A stretch of DNA of 64,000 nucleotides, from the NCBI GenBank assembly GCA_964610765.1, contig CAZSWS010000004.1, forward strand, positions 6,093 to 70,092, read 5' to 3'. Within the stretch, counting starts at the first letter, position 1. Every line of letters starts with the position of its first letter. Below are positions 47,052-54,731 of this stretch, in pieces. The translations under genes were made by a program, and so were the position numbers. The notes under the pieces are model-generated. The model worked only from the letters and a program-made list of their open reading frames with translations. It was not told the origin of the DNA and searched no databases. This DNA comes from CAZSWS01 sp964610765 (GTDB lineage: Bacteria; Bacteroidota; Bacteroidia; Bacteroidales; Tannerellaceae).

Positions 47052-47315
47052 TTATACGAAGAAAGATAATAGACATACAACAATAGCAAACAATGCTGCT
47101 CCTTCAATTAAAGCGGCAACAATAATCATACTACCACGGATGTCTCCGGCTGCTTCTGGTTGACGAGCAATAGCTTCCATCGCTGAACCCCCGATTTTAC
47201 CAATACCAAGACCGGCGCCAATAACTGCAATACCTGCTCCTAAAGCAGCTCCTAGTTTTGCTAAACCAGCACCGCTAGCTGCTTGTAATAATACTAACAT
47301 GATAGAACTTAACAT
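47052..47315 (-). CDS. atpE: ATP synthase Fo subunit c
   Basis: 87 residues from the ATG at 47315; the ATG at 47300 would give an 82-residue form starting MLVLLQAASG. Two hydrophobic helices flank the loop AIARQPEAAGDIR. The ion-binding carboxylate is Glu71 in AALIEGAALFA. The Gln of helix 1 and the Ser/Thr after Glu that mark sodium-type rings are absent (helix 1 reads GAGLGIGKIG), which points to proton coupling, an inference from motif only. Confidence 0.95.
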   Translation of the reverse strand: MLSSIMLVLLQAASGAGLAKLGAALGAGIAVIGAGLGIGKIGGSAMEAIARQPEAAGDIRGSMIIVAALIEGAALFAIVVCLLSFFV

Positions 47316-47347
47316 AATCTTAAAATTAAATGATTTATTATTAAATG

Positions 47348-48451
47348 TTATTTTTTGACTTTTACAACGTCTGTTTTTTTATGATGTTCTGCTGTAGATA
47401 AACCAATAAATACTGCAGAAAGAATAGTAAATACATACGCTTGAATATAGGCAACCAGCAGTTCCAGGAAGTTCATAAATAAGGTGAAAAGAACAGAAAC
47501 TAGTGTCATAGAGCCATTAATGACTAAACCTATTTTCGATGTAATAAAGATAATACAGATTAAACTCAGTATGATTGAGTGTCCGGCCATGATGTTTGCA
47601 AAGAGACGAATCATCAGTGCAAAAGGCTTTGTAATCATTCCAATCAGCTCGATAGGAATCATGATTGGTTTTACAAATCCGGGCACATCCGGCCAGAATA
47701 TTTCTTTCCAATACTCTTTGTTTCCAAAAATATTTGTTATTAAAAATGTACATAAAGCTAAAGAAAGGGTAACAGCTATATTTCCTGTCACATTTGCTCC
47801 TCCGGGGAAGATAGGAATAAGCCCCATAAGGTTATTGAGGAATATAAAGAAAAAAGCGGTCAATAAATATGGAGAAAACTTTTCATAGCCTTTACCAATA
47901 TTCGCCTTAACTACATTATCATTGATGTCCATGATAAACATTTCCATCACACCGATAAAGCCTTTGGGTGCTTTGTTGGGGTTTCTTTTTGACCATCTGG
48001 AAACTGATAGGACGATGACGCAGAGTAATATACAGCTGATGAATATGGCTAAAACATTCTTTGTTATCGATAAATCAATTGGGCGGACCTCGTCACCTGA
48101 AGCATTTTTTTCAACAATCTTTCCGGCATAATCACCTTCCTGAGCAATGTAAAGCCCATCTACAACACCATCGCCGGATTTATGAAAGGCAGAAGATAAG
48201 AATGTATGCCAACTACCATCATTACTGCGTACAATAATTGGTAGTGGAAGAGAAATATGTTTTTCTCCCCAGGTTATGATATGCCATTCGTATGCATCTC
48301 CCAGATGATCAAATATAATGCCTTTTACATCTAAGCTTTCTTCTGCATTCTCAGTGGCAGAAGCTTGAGCCGGAAGCGCAAAAAAAGCAATAATCACCAA
48401 AAACAACAGGGCGATTTGTCTATTAATTATATTAGGCAGTATGCGTTTCAT
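47348..48451 (-). CDS. atpB: ATP synthase Fo subunit a with long N-terminal extension
   Basis: 367 residues against about 270 for E. coli. The first ~30 residues look like a signal peptide (LFLVIIAFFALPAQA), followed by ~100 polar residues that should lie outside the membrane, then the normal subunit from ~132. The essential stator arginine is Arg282 in FALMIRLFANIMAGH. An extended a-subunit is known in Bacteroidetes. The first 20 bases overlap the AtpI-like gene. Confidence 0.95.
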   Translation of the reverse strand: MKRILPNIINRQIALLFLVIIAFFALPAQASATENAEESLDVKGIIFDHLGDAYEWHIITWGEKHISLPLPIIVRSNDGSWHTFLSSAFHKSGDGVVDGLYIAQEGDYAGKIVEKNASGDEVRPIDLSITKNVLAIFISCILLCVIVLSVSRWSKRNPNKAPKGFIGVMEMFIMDINDNVVKANIGKGYEKFSPYLLTAFFFIFLNNLMGLIPIFPGGANVTGNIAVTLSLALCTFLITNIFGNKEYWKEIFWPDVPGFVKPIMIPIELIGMITKPFALMIRLFANIMAGHSIILSLICIIFITSKIGLVINGSMTLVSVLFTLFMNFLELLVAYIQAYVFTILSAVFIGLSTAEHHKKTDVVKVKK

Positions 48452-48845
48452 TCTTCTTTTCAGCTTTTAAACTTTTCTCAAAATCAACATAGAACTTTGT
48501 TTCTATTCCTAAGTAAATAAAATAAAAAATCAGTGTGGTAATTAAGAAACTCTTTACCTGAATTTTTACTAGTAAAACATATAGGGTCATTAATAATACG
48601 GTCAAAAAAGCTTTACTAACTCTTGTTCCCATATAGATGTTTAGAATTTGCCTATCTGTTTTATTTCTACTGATCTTCAATATAGCTAATAAGGATAAAC
48701 CTAAGCAAAGAAAGTATACCGGAATAACAGGGTAAAAAGCGAAGTTGAACTCCGGAAAGAAATTTGTAAGAATAAGCTGACCGGCAAAACCTGTCCCACC
48801 AATTCCTAGAAAGAGCATTAAGTAAAACTTTCTTTTTAACTTCAT
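48432..48845 (-). CDS. Small AtpI-like membrane protein of the ATP synthase operon
   Basis: 137 residues with four predicted membrane helices (roughly 8-28, 36-57, 78-95 and 98-115) and a charged C-terminus. It lies directly before atpB, the place AtpI (i subunit, c-ring assembly or Mg2+ uptake) holds in other bacteria, and overlaps atpB by 20 bases. Sequence resemblance to AtpI is weak by eye, so the role rests on position and topology. Confidence 0.7.
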   Translation of the reverse strand: MKLKRKFYLMLFLGIGGTGFAGQLILTNFFPEFNFAFYPVIPVYFLCLGLSLLAILKISRNKTDRQILNIYMGTRVSKAFLTVLLMTLYVLLVKIQVKSFLITTLIFYFIYLGIETKFYVDFEKSLKAEKKNETHTA

Positions 48846-48899
48846 TACTTATTATAATTGCAGTCAGTATATATTATTCAGCTATTCAGTTGTAAACTA

Positions 48900-49136
48900 T
48901 CAATCCGCACAGATTGCGATAAGATTGTTCTTGACCTCCGCAAACCCTCCGTTGATAGCTACTTCCTGTTCCTCTCCATCGCTCAGTCTATATGTGACAA
49001 TGCCCGGTTGAAGGGCAGAGATAAGCGCTGCGTGATTCTTTAATACGGTAAAAGAACCCAATACGCCCGGCATAGTAACACTCTCAACAGTGCCGGAAAA
49101 CAAACGTTTTTCAGGAGACAAAATATCTAGCTTCAT
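48900..49136 (-). CDS. atpC: ATP synthase F1 subunit epsilon, short form
   Basis: 78 residues, against ~135 for standard epsilon. It contains the N-terminal beta-sandwich (LDILSPEKRLFSGTVESVTMPGVLGSFTVLKNHAALISAL) but stops after the barrel, so the C-terminal two-helix domain that inhibits ATP hydrolysis is absent. No frame continues beyond the stop with helical sequence, so this is a natural short form. It follows atpD by 3 bases. Confidence 0.93.
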   Translation of the reverse strand: MKLDILSPEKRLFSGTVESVTMPGVLGSFTVLKNHAALISALQPGIVTYRLSDGEEQEVAINGGFAEVKNNLIAICAD

Positions 49137-49139
49137 GTG

Positions 49140-50538
49140 TTATCTTTTTGTTTTCTCAAGTAGCTTTTTACCTTTCTCAATCGCATCTTCTATCGTACCT
49201 ACGTTTAGGAATGCTTGTTCAGGCAGATAATCCACCTCACCATCCATAATCATATTAAAGCCTTTAATGGTATCTTCAATATCAACCATAACACCCGGTA
49301 CGCCGGTAAATTGTTCAGCAACGGTAAATGGTTGTGAAAGGAAGCGCTGTATTCTTCTAGCTCTGTTGACCAAGGTGCGGTCTTCATCAGAGAGTTCTTC
49401 CATTCCTAAGATTGAGATAATGTCTTGCAATTCTTTATTACGTTGCAATACTTGTTTTACTTTTTGTGCGGTATTATAATGCTCTTCACCTACAATGAGT
49501 GGATCCAGTACACGTGAGCTAGATTCTAGCGGATCAACAGCCGGGTATATACCCAGTTCCGTAATCTTACGGCTTAATACAGTTGTTGCATCCAAGTGGG
49601 TGAAGGTTGTGGCCGGAGCCGGGTCTGTCAAGTCGTCAGCCGGAACATATACAGCCTGTACTGAGGTGATTGACCCATATTTTGTAGAGGTAATACGTTC
49701 TTGCATCGCACCCATTTCAGTAGCTAGAGTCGGTTGGTATCCTACGGCAGAAGGCATACGACCAAGTAATGCTGAAACCTCAGAACCTGCTTGGGTGAAA
49801 CGGAATATATTGTCGATGAAAAATAAAATATCTTTTGAAACACCTTCTTGTGAGCCTGAGTCCCTGAAAGCCTCGGCAACGGTCAGACCAGAAAGAGCTA
49901 CTGATGAACGTGCGCCCGGAGGCTCATTCATCTGTCCATACACAAGTGTGGCTTGCGATTTAGCGAGTTCTTCATGGTCTATCTTCGAGAGATCCCAATT
50001 CCCCTCTGCCATCGCTTTATTAAACTCTTTACCATAGCGGATAACACCGGATTCAATCATTTCACGTAGCAGGTCATTTCCTTCACGTGTACGCTCTCCT
50101 ACACCGGCAAAAACAGAGAATCCTTGTCCTCCTTTAGCGATATTATTGATAAGCTCCATGATAAGAACTGTTTTACCAACACCCGCTCCACCAAATAAAC
50201 CAATTTTACCTCCTTTGGCATAGGGTTCAAGTAAGTCAATTACTTTAATACCGGTAAACAGTACTTCTTGGGTGGTAGTAAGGTCTTCAAATTTAGGAGG
50301 CTGACGATGAATAGGGTAGGCACCCTCCATATTTAATGGTTCCATTCCGTCAATGGCTTCTCCGATTACATTCAGTAAACGACCTTTTACTTGATCACCT
50401 ATAGGCATTGTTATAGGAGAGTGAAGAGCNNNNNNNNNNNNNNNNNNNNNNNNNNNNNNNNNNNNNNNNNNNNNNNNNNNNNNNNNNNNNNNNNNNNNNN
50501 NNNNNNNNNNNNNNNNNNNNNNNNNNNNNTTCTGCCAT
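49140..50538 (-). CDS. atpD: ATP synthase F1 subunit beta (interrupted by assembly gap)
   Basis: 422 residues are continuous from an internal Met at 50408, and coding clearly goes on to the gap edge (ALHSPIT before that Met). The catalytic P-loop is GLFGGAGVGKT; GERTREGNDL and ALSGLTVAEAFRDSG are beta signatures. Beyond the gap ATGGCAGA at 50538-50531 is the probable start codon, 42 bases after a promoter -7 match. Roughly 80 N-terminal residues are hidden. The 100-base N run cannot hold them all and puts the two sides out of frame, so it is a placeholder. First gene of the operon. Confidence 0.93.
50430..50529. other. Assembly gap, 100 N
   Basis: Exactly 100 N, the usual placeholder for unknown length, inside the 5' end of atpD. 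The missing segment should encode the N-terminal beta-barrel domain of the beta subunit. Confidence 0.99.
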
Positions 50539-50579
50539 ATATCTATACTTTGTTTATTTTATGCTTTTATAGGATTAGA

Positions 50580-50587
50580 CAAATATA
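50580..50587 (-). promoter_or_regulatory. Candidate -7 element of the ATP synthase operon
   Basis: TATATTTG on the minus strand, about 42 bases before the probable atpD start. No convincing -33 TTG at normal spacing. Confidence 0.45.
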
Positions 50588-50762
50588 GCAACAAGCCTCG
50601 TATAAAAGATTGTTTTTGTATATATTTATCCATAAAAACATAAATTTGTTTATAAAGATTATTTATTATAGCTGGTTGTATTGTCTTTACTGAGGGGTCT
50701 GTGCGCATATTTTGCGCGTTTTGTTTTTTTAGATAAATGTTTTGGTAGAGGTTTTTTAAATT

Positions 50763-50799
50763 AAAAAACGTTCCAGAATTCTATCTCTGAAACGTTTTT
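50763..50799 (-). terminator. Terminator after tRNA-His
   Basis: Two paired blocks, 50764-50772 with 50791-50799 and 50774-50777 with 50786-50789, make a stem ending in a run of T on the minus strand, about 10 bases after the tRNA. Confidence 0.75.
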
Positions 50800-50808
50800 C
50801 TCTGTTAG

Positions 50809-50882
50809 GGTGGAAGATCGGATTCGAACCGACGACCCTCAGAACCACAATCTGATGCTCTAACCAACTGAGCTACGACCAC
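50809..50882 (-). tRNA. tRNA-His (GTG anticodon)
   Basis: The minus strand folds as a tRNA: D stem GCTC/GAGC, anticodon stem TCAGA/TCTGA with loop TTGTGGT, T stem GTCGG/CCGAT with loop TTCGAAT. The base before position 1 is G (50883) and the discriminator is C, the G-1:C73 pair that identifies tRNA-His. CCA is not encoded. Acceptor arms GTGGTCG and CTTCCAC leave positions 5:68 (T-T) and 6:67 (C-T) unpaired, which is unusual. A promoter lies 39 bases upstream and a terminator follows, so it is a stand-alone unit. Confidence 0.93.
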
Positions 50883-50921
50883 CATTTATATCTAAATAAC
50901 CCCTGTTATTTTTAGACGCTG

Positions 50922-50951
50922 CAAAGATATGTATTCTTTTCTATTTAACAA
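50922..50951 (-). promoter_or_regulatory. Promoter of tRNA-His
   Basis: TATCTTTG (50929-50922, minus) with TTG 19 bases upstream (50951-50949), an exact fit to the Bacteroides consensus and spacing. Confidence 0.65.
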
Positions 50952-50969
50952 TAGCTTGCAGCCAAATTC

Positions 50970-51869
50970 TTAAGGATATATTTCTTTTTTATTTGCCAAT
51001 AATGTGTTTTTCATCAAAGAGATTATAGTCATGGGGCCTACACCGCCTGGCACCGGAGTAATATATGAGCATTTGGGGGCTACTTCGTTAAAAGCCACAT
51101 CTCCAAAAAGTTTATACCCACTTTTGGTTACACTGCTAGGCATACGTGTGGTGCCAACGTCAATAATAACTGCACCTTCTTTCACCATGTCCGCTTTGAG
51201 GAACTCCGGGATGCCAATGGCAGCAATGATGATATCAGCGTTCTGACACATTTCTTTCAGGTTTTCGGAACGACTATGACAAACGGTAACAGTACTGTTT
51301 CCGGGTTCTCTTTTTTGCATCATGAGCATCGCCATGGGCTTACCTACGATATTGCTTCTTCCAAGCACTACACAATGCTTGCCTTTAGTTTCAATATTAT
51401 AATGTCCCAGTAGTTCTAATATGCCGGCAGGTGTAGCGGAAAGGAAACAAGGTAGTCCTAATGACATGCGCCCCACATTGATGGGATGGAAACCGTCTAC
51501 GTCTTTTCGATAGTCGATGGTTTCAATGACTTTTTGCTCAGAAATATGTTGTGGTAAAGGTAGTTGGACAATAAACCCATCAACGTCTTCATCCTCATTT
51601 AGCTCGACCACTTTCTGTAAAAGTTCTTCCTCTGTTACATTGTCTTCAAAGCGTATCAAGGTGGATTTGAAGCCGATTTCATCACAAGCACGTACTTTGC
51701 TTGCTACATAGGTTTCACTTCCACCATCATGACCTACTAGTATCGCGGCTAGGTGAGGGATTTTCCCTTTGTTCTTTTTGATTTTAGCAACTTCGGCTGC
51801 CATTTCTTTTTTAAGTTTGGCAGATACTAATTTTCCGTCCAATACTTGATATATATGTTGTTCTTCCAT
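50970..51869 (-). CDS. folD: Methylenetetrahydrofolate dehydrogenase / cyclohydrolase
   Basis: 299 residues. FolD motifs include the catalytic Lys region TYVASKVRACDEIGF, VDGFIVQLPLPQHI, VDGFHPINVGRMSLG, the NADP loop VVLGRSNIVGKPMA and the C-terminal TPVPGGVGPMTI. It converts methylene-THF to formyl-THF in one-carbon metabolism. It follows ffh by 18 bases. Confidence 0.97.
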   Translation of the reverse strand: MEEQHIYQVLDGKLVSAKLKKEMAAEVAKIKKNKGKIPHLAAILVGHDGGSETYVASKVRACDEIGFKSTLIRFEDNVTEEELLQKVVELNEDEDVDGFIVQLPLPQHISEQKVIETIDYRKDVDGFHPINVGRMSLGLPCFLSATPAGILELLGHYNIETKGKHCVVLGRSNIVGKPMAMLMMQKREPGNSTVTVCHSRSENLKEMCQNADIIIAAIGIPEFLKADMVKEGAVIIDVGTTRMPSSVTKSGYKLFGDVAFNEVAPKCSYITPVPGGVGPMTIISLMKNTLLANKKEIYP

Positions 51870-51887
51870 GATATATATAGTTTTTAA

Positions 51888-53210
51888 TTAACGTCTTCTT
51901 TTTCCTACTTTTTTACCCGGTTTTTTAGTGGTAATCATGTGCATCATTTTGCGTGTTTCATCAAACTGCTTGATGAGTTTGTTTACGTCTTGTACGTCAG
52001 TTCCACTTCCATCAGCAATTCTTTTACGACGAGACCCGTTCAGCAATGCCGGGTTTTCTCTTTCAGCCGGAGTCATGGAGTAGATGATGGCTTCTACGCC
52101 TTTGAATGCGTCTTCATCTACATCTACATCTTTCATCATTTTTCCAACACCGGGTATCATAGAGGCCAAGTCTTTGATATTTCCCATTTTCTTGATTTGT
52201 TGAATTTGTGAAAGGAAGTCGTTGAAATCAAGCTGGTTTTTGGCAATTTTCTTTTGTAGTCGTCTGGCTTCTTCTTCGTCATACTGTTCTTGAGCACGTT
52301 CTACTAAAGAAACGATGTCTCCCATGCCCAGGATACGGTCAGCCATACGTTCCGGATGGAATACATCTAGCGCATCCATTTTCTCACCGGTACCTACAAA
52401 CTTGATGGGTTTATCAACTACTGTACGAATAGATAAAGCAGCTCCACCTCGCGTATCACCATCTAGTTTAGTGAGAACAACTCCTTCAAAGTTGAGGCGG
52501 TCGTTAAATTCTTTGGCAGTGTTGACGGCATCTTGACCCGTCATTGAGTCTACGACAAACAGTGTTTCGTTCGGATTGATGGCATTTTTAATAGCAGATA
52601 TTTCATTCATCATTTGCTCATCAATAGCCAGTCGACCGGCGGTATCGACGATTACTACGTCATGCCCTTTAAGTTTGGCTTCCTTGATGCCGTTTAACGC
52701 AATAGCTACCGGATTTTTATTTTCTGCTTCCGAATATACTGGTATTCCGATTTGTTCACCTAAAATATGTAGTTGTTCAATCGCTGCGGGACGATATACG
52801 TCGCCTGCAATAAGAAACGGTTTTTTACCACGTTTCGTTTTTAGCATATTGGCTAGCTTGCCGGAGAAGGTTGTTTTACCTGAACCTTGTAGACCCGACA
52901 TGAGGATAATGGAAGGGTTTCCACTCAAATCTATTTCAGAGGCTTTTCCACCCATTAATTGAGCCAGTTCATCATGAACGATTTTCACCATCAACTGATT
53001 AGGTTTTACGGCGGTTAGCACGTTCTGCCCTAATGCTTTTTCTTTGACAGTGTCTGTAAATTGTTTGGCTACTTTATAGTTGACGTCTGCATCTAGCAGA
53101 GCACGACGAACATCTTTTAATGTTTCGGCAACATTGATTTCGGTGATTTTGCCTTCACCTTTTAAGAGTTTAAACGACCGTTCTAATCTTTCGCTTAAAT
53201 TTTCAAACAT
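51888..53210 (-). CDS. ffh: Signal recognition particle GTPase
   Basis: 440 residues. The N domain helices (~1-85) precede the GTPase with G1 GLQGSGKTT (106-114), DTAGR and TKLDGDTRGGAA. The methionine-rich M domain from ~300 (KKMGNIKDLASMIPGVGKMMKDVD) ends in a basic KKPGKKVGKRRR tail that binds 4.5S RNA and signal peptides. It brings inner-membrane and exported proteins to the translocon. Likely co-transcribed with folD from TATCTTTG at 53260-53267. Confidence 0.97.
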   Translation of the reverse strand: MFENLSERLERSFKLLKGEGKITEINVAETLKDVRRALLDADVNYKVAKQFTDTVKEKALGQNVLTAVKPNQLMVKIVHDELAQLMGGKASEIDLSGNPSIILMSGLQGSGKTTFSGKLANMLKTKRGKKPFLIAGDVYRPAAIEQLHILGEQIGIPVYSEAENKNPVAIALNGIKEAKLKGHDVVIVDTAGRLAIDEQMMNEISAIKNAINPNETLFVVDSMTGQDAVNTAKEFNDRLNFEGVVLTKLDGDTRGGAALSIRTVVDKPIKFVGTGEKMDALDVFHPERMADRILGMGDIVSLVERAQEQYDEEEARRLQKKIAKNQLDFNDFLSQIQQIKKMGNIKDLASMIPGVGKMMKDVDVDEDAFKGVEAIIYSMTPAERENPALLNGSRRKRIADGSGTDVQDVNKLIKQFDETRKMMHMITTKKPGKKVGKRRR

Positions 53211-53259
53211 AATCGGATAGGTATACGGTTATTAATTATATTTTATTCGAGAATAGATG

Positions 53260-53267
53260 CAAAGATA
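53260..53267 (-). promoter_or_regulatory. Candidate -7 element of ffh-folD
   Basis: TATCTTTG on the minus strand, 49 bases before the ffh start. No clear -33 TTG. Confidence 0.45.
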
Positions 53268-53293
53268 TAAATAATTCACATAAGGCTTGTTTT

Positions 53294-54268
53294 TCAATGA
53301 CCCATAATCTGTTCAATGACCCAAGAGGTTCTGGCTGCTGAAACTCCGGTTGAGGGACAAGAATTTGTTCCATAGGCTAAGTCGTGAACAATTGATTCAA
53401 TCAATGGCTGTTGAACGTGCTCAGGCGGGGGAATGTCGAACACCTTTGTTTCACTGTCTGTGAGCAACCGAATGGGTTGATATGAAAACGTATTAAACTG
53501 TATTTCCCCTTTCTCTCCTCGAATAATCACCGTGTCTTCTTCTGAAACAGCAGAGGTCGTGAAGTTCCAAATGCCGGAGGCTATCACTCCTGTTTTAAAT
53601 TTCAGTGTGCACCCTACGGTGTCTGCTACTTCATAGATATGGCTGAGGTTGTTGTGAAAACCACTAGCTTCGGCTACCTCTCCAAGGAGGTAATCCAATA
53701 TATCTAACGTGTGCGGAGCTAAGTCATAAAAGTAACCATTACCCCCCATTTCTTTAATCAACCGCCAGTTTTTAGGATCTGTGTCATGAGGTCGTTTTTG
53801 CTTAAAGTGGCGAATTTCTGCCGTAAGTGGTTTGCCTATACTTCCGGAGTCAAGTAGTTGCTTGATTTGGTTGAAGTAGGGTTGCCCTCTTCTGTAGTAT
53901 GCAACAAAAAGTCTTTGTCCACTTTCTTTCGCTGCTTCTATCATTTCAAGACATGAAGCATAGTCTAATGCCATCGGTTTCTCTACATAAACAGGTTTAC
54001 CCGCTTTTAGTGAGCGAATAGCATATGTTTTATGCGTGTCAGGTGGAGTTGCCACATAGATAGCGTTGATTGCAGGGTCGTAAATAAGTTCTTCCGCATC
54101 GGTATAGTAGTGGTCTATCTGGTGTCTGTCGGCAAATTCAGCTGCTTTTTGGGCATCACGTCTCATGACAGCTACTAACTTAGACCCACTTGTCTTATAA
54201 AAAGCCGGACCACTTTTCTTTTCACATACATTGCCACATCCAATAATCCCCCATGCTATCGTTTTCAC
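53294..54268 (-). CDS. Gfo/Idh/MocA-family oxidoreductase
   Basis: 324 residues. The N-terminal Rossmann fold starts WGIIGCGNVCEKKSGP, with the dinucleotide GxGxxxxxx loop, and has the family EKPMALDY motif (~95-102) containing the catalytic Lys. The C-terminal half is the GFO_IDH_MocA beta-sheet domain; GGNGYFYDLAPHTLDILDYLLGE carries the conserved Asp and His. It is an NAD(P)-dependent sugar or cyclitol dehydrogenase of unknown substrate. A TACATTTG -7 match at 54297-54304 (minus) suggests its own promoter. Confidence 0.88.
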   Translation of the reverse strand: MKTIAWGIIGCGNVCEKKSGPAFYKTSGSKLVAVMRRDAQKAAEFADRHQIDHYYTDAEELIYDPAINAIYVATPPDTHKTYAIRSLKAGKPVYVEKPMALDYASCLEMIEAAKESGQRLFVAYYRRGQPYFNQIKQLLDSGSIGKPLTAEIRHFKQKRPHDTDPKNWRLIKEMGGNGYFYDLAPHTLDILDYLLGEVAEASGFHNNLSHIYEVADTVGCTLKFKTGVIASGIWNFTTSAVSEEDTVIIRGEKGEIQFNTFSYQPIRLLTDSETKVFDIPPPEHVQQPLIESIVHDLAYGTNSCPSTGVSAARTSWVIEQIMGH

Positions 54269-54296
54269 ATTGACTCTATGTTTGGTTTAATATGTA

Positions 54297-54304
54297 CAAA
54301 TGTA
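54297..54304 (-). promoter_or_regulatory. Candidate -7 element of the Gfo/Idh/MocA gene
   Basis: TACATTTG on the minus strand, 28 bases before the start codon; -33 element not evident. Confidence 0.4.
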
Positions 54305-54428
54305 AGAAAAGTACCTAAGAATTTCACTCATGCTACTATGGTGTAAACAGATAATGATTGAATTTAAGATAATTATGCAAAATCAATGCATATCTCCCCT
54401 TAACCGTTATTTTTTCCTACTAAAGACC

Positions 54429-54456
54429 GTTGATGCTTTTTTTATATATACATTTG
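54429..54456 (+). promoter_or_regulatory. Candidate plus-strand promoter inside the 54269-54731 gap
   Basis: GTTG (54429-54432), 16 bases, TACATTTG (54449-54456). It points into a stretch with no long gene on the plus strand; a 38-codon frame lies downstream. Same spacing as the promoter match before the FadL-like gene. Confidence 0.35.
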
Positions 54457-54556
54457 CAGCCATAATATTGAAAAATAACAACGGAGATTATTCGCTTTTT
54501 AATTAATCGTAGTGAATGAACCTTGCCGTTATAAGTGCTAAGTAATACATTAGCTT

Positions 54557-54673
54557 ATGTTGATAAAGATTCTTTTTTTTGTTGTAATTGATACGCTGCA
54601 TTACTGCCTATACTTTGCTACATGGATGGTGACAAAGTTCTTTCGTCTAGTGAATAATCTATTCGTGTTTTAA
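54557..54673 (+). CDS. Possible 38-aa hydrophobic small protein
   Basis: An ATG-TAA frame with one strongly hydrophobic stretch: LFFVVID, YCLYFATW and FFRLVNNLF are all within 38 residues, with few charges (three Lys/Arg in total besides two Asp/Lys near the start). It is consistent with a single-helix membrane peptide. A promoter match lies about 100 bases upstream. There is no recognised family and chance occurrence in AT-rich DNA is quite possible. Confidence 0.25.
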   Translation: MLIKILFFVVIDTLHYCLYFATWMVTKFFRLVNNLFVF

Positions 54674-54731
54674 CTGCTTCCTGCCTGTTGATTGCGCTGC
54701 TTTAATAGGCGGACTCTCTTCTACAAAAGGT

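Noticed and set aside
47052..47315. Sodium-type c subunit
   Set aside because: The Gln in helix 1 and Ser/Thr after the key Glu that mark sodium binding are absent.
50391..50588. Plus-strand open frame running through the N run
   Set aside because: It exists only because N translates as unknown; the minus strand here is atpD.
50809..50882. tRNA-His as an integration site for a mobile element
   Set aside because: No integrase, no repeated tRNA 3' end and ordinary housekeeping genes on both sides.
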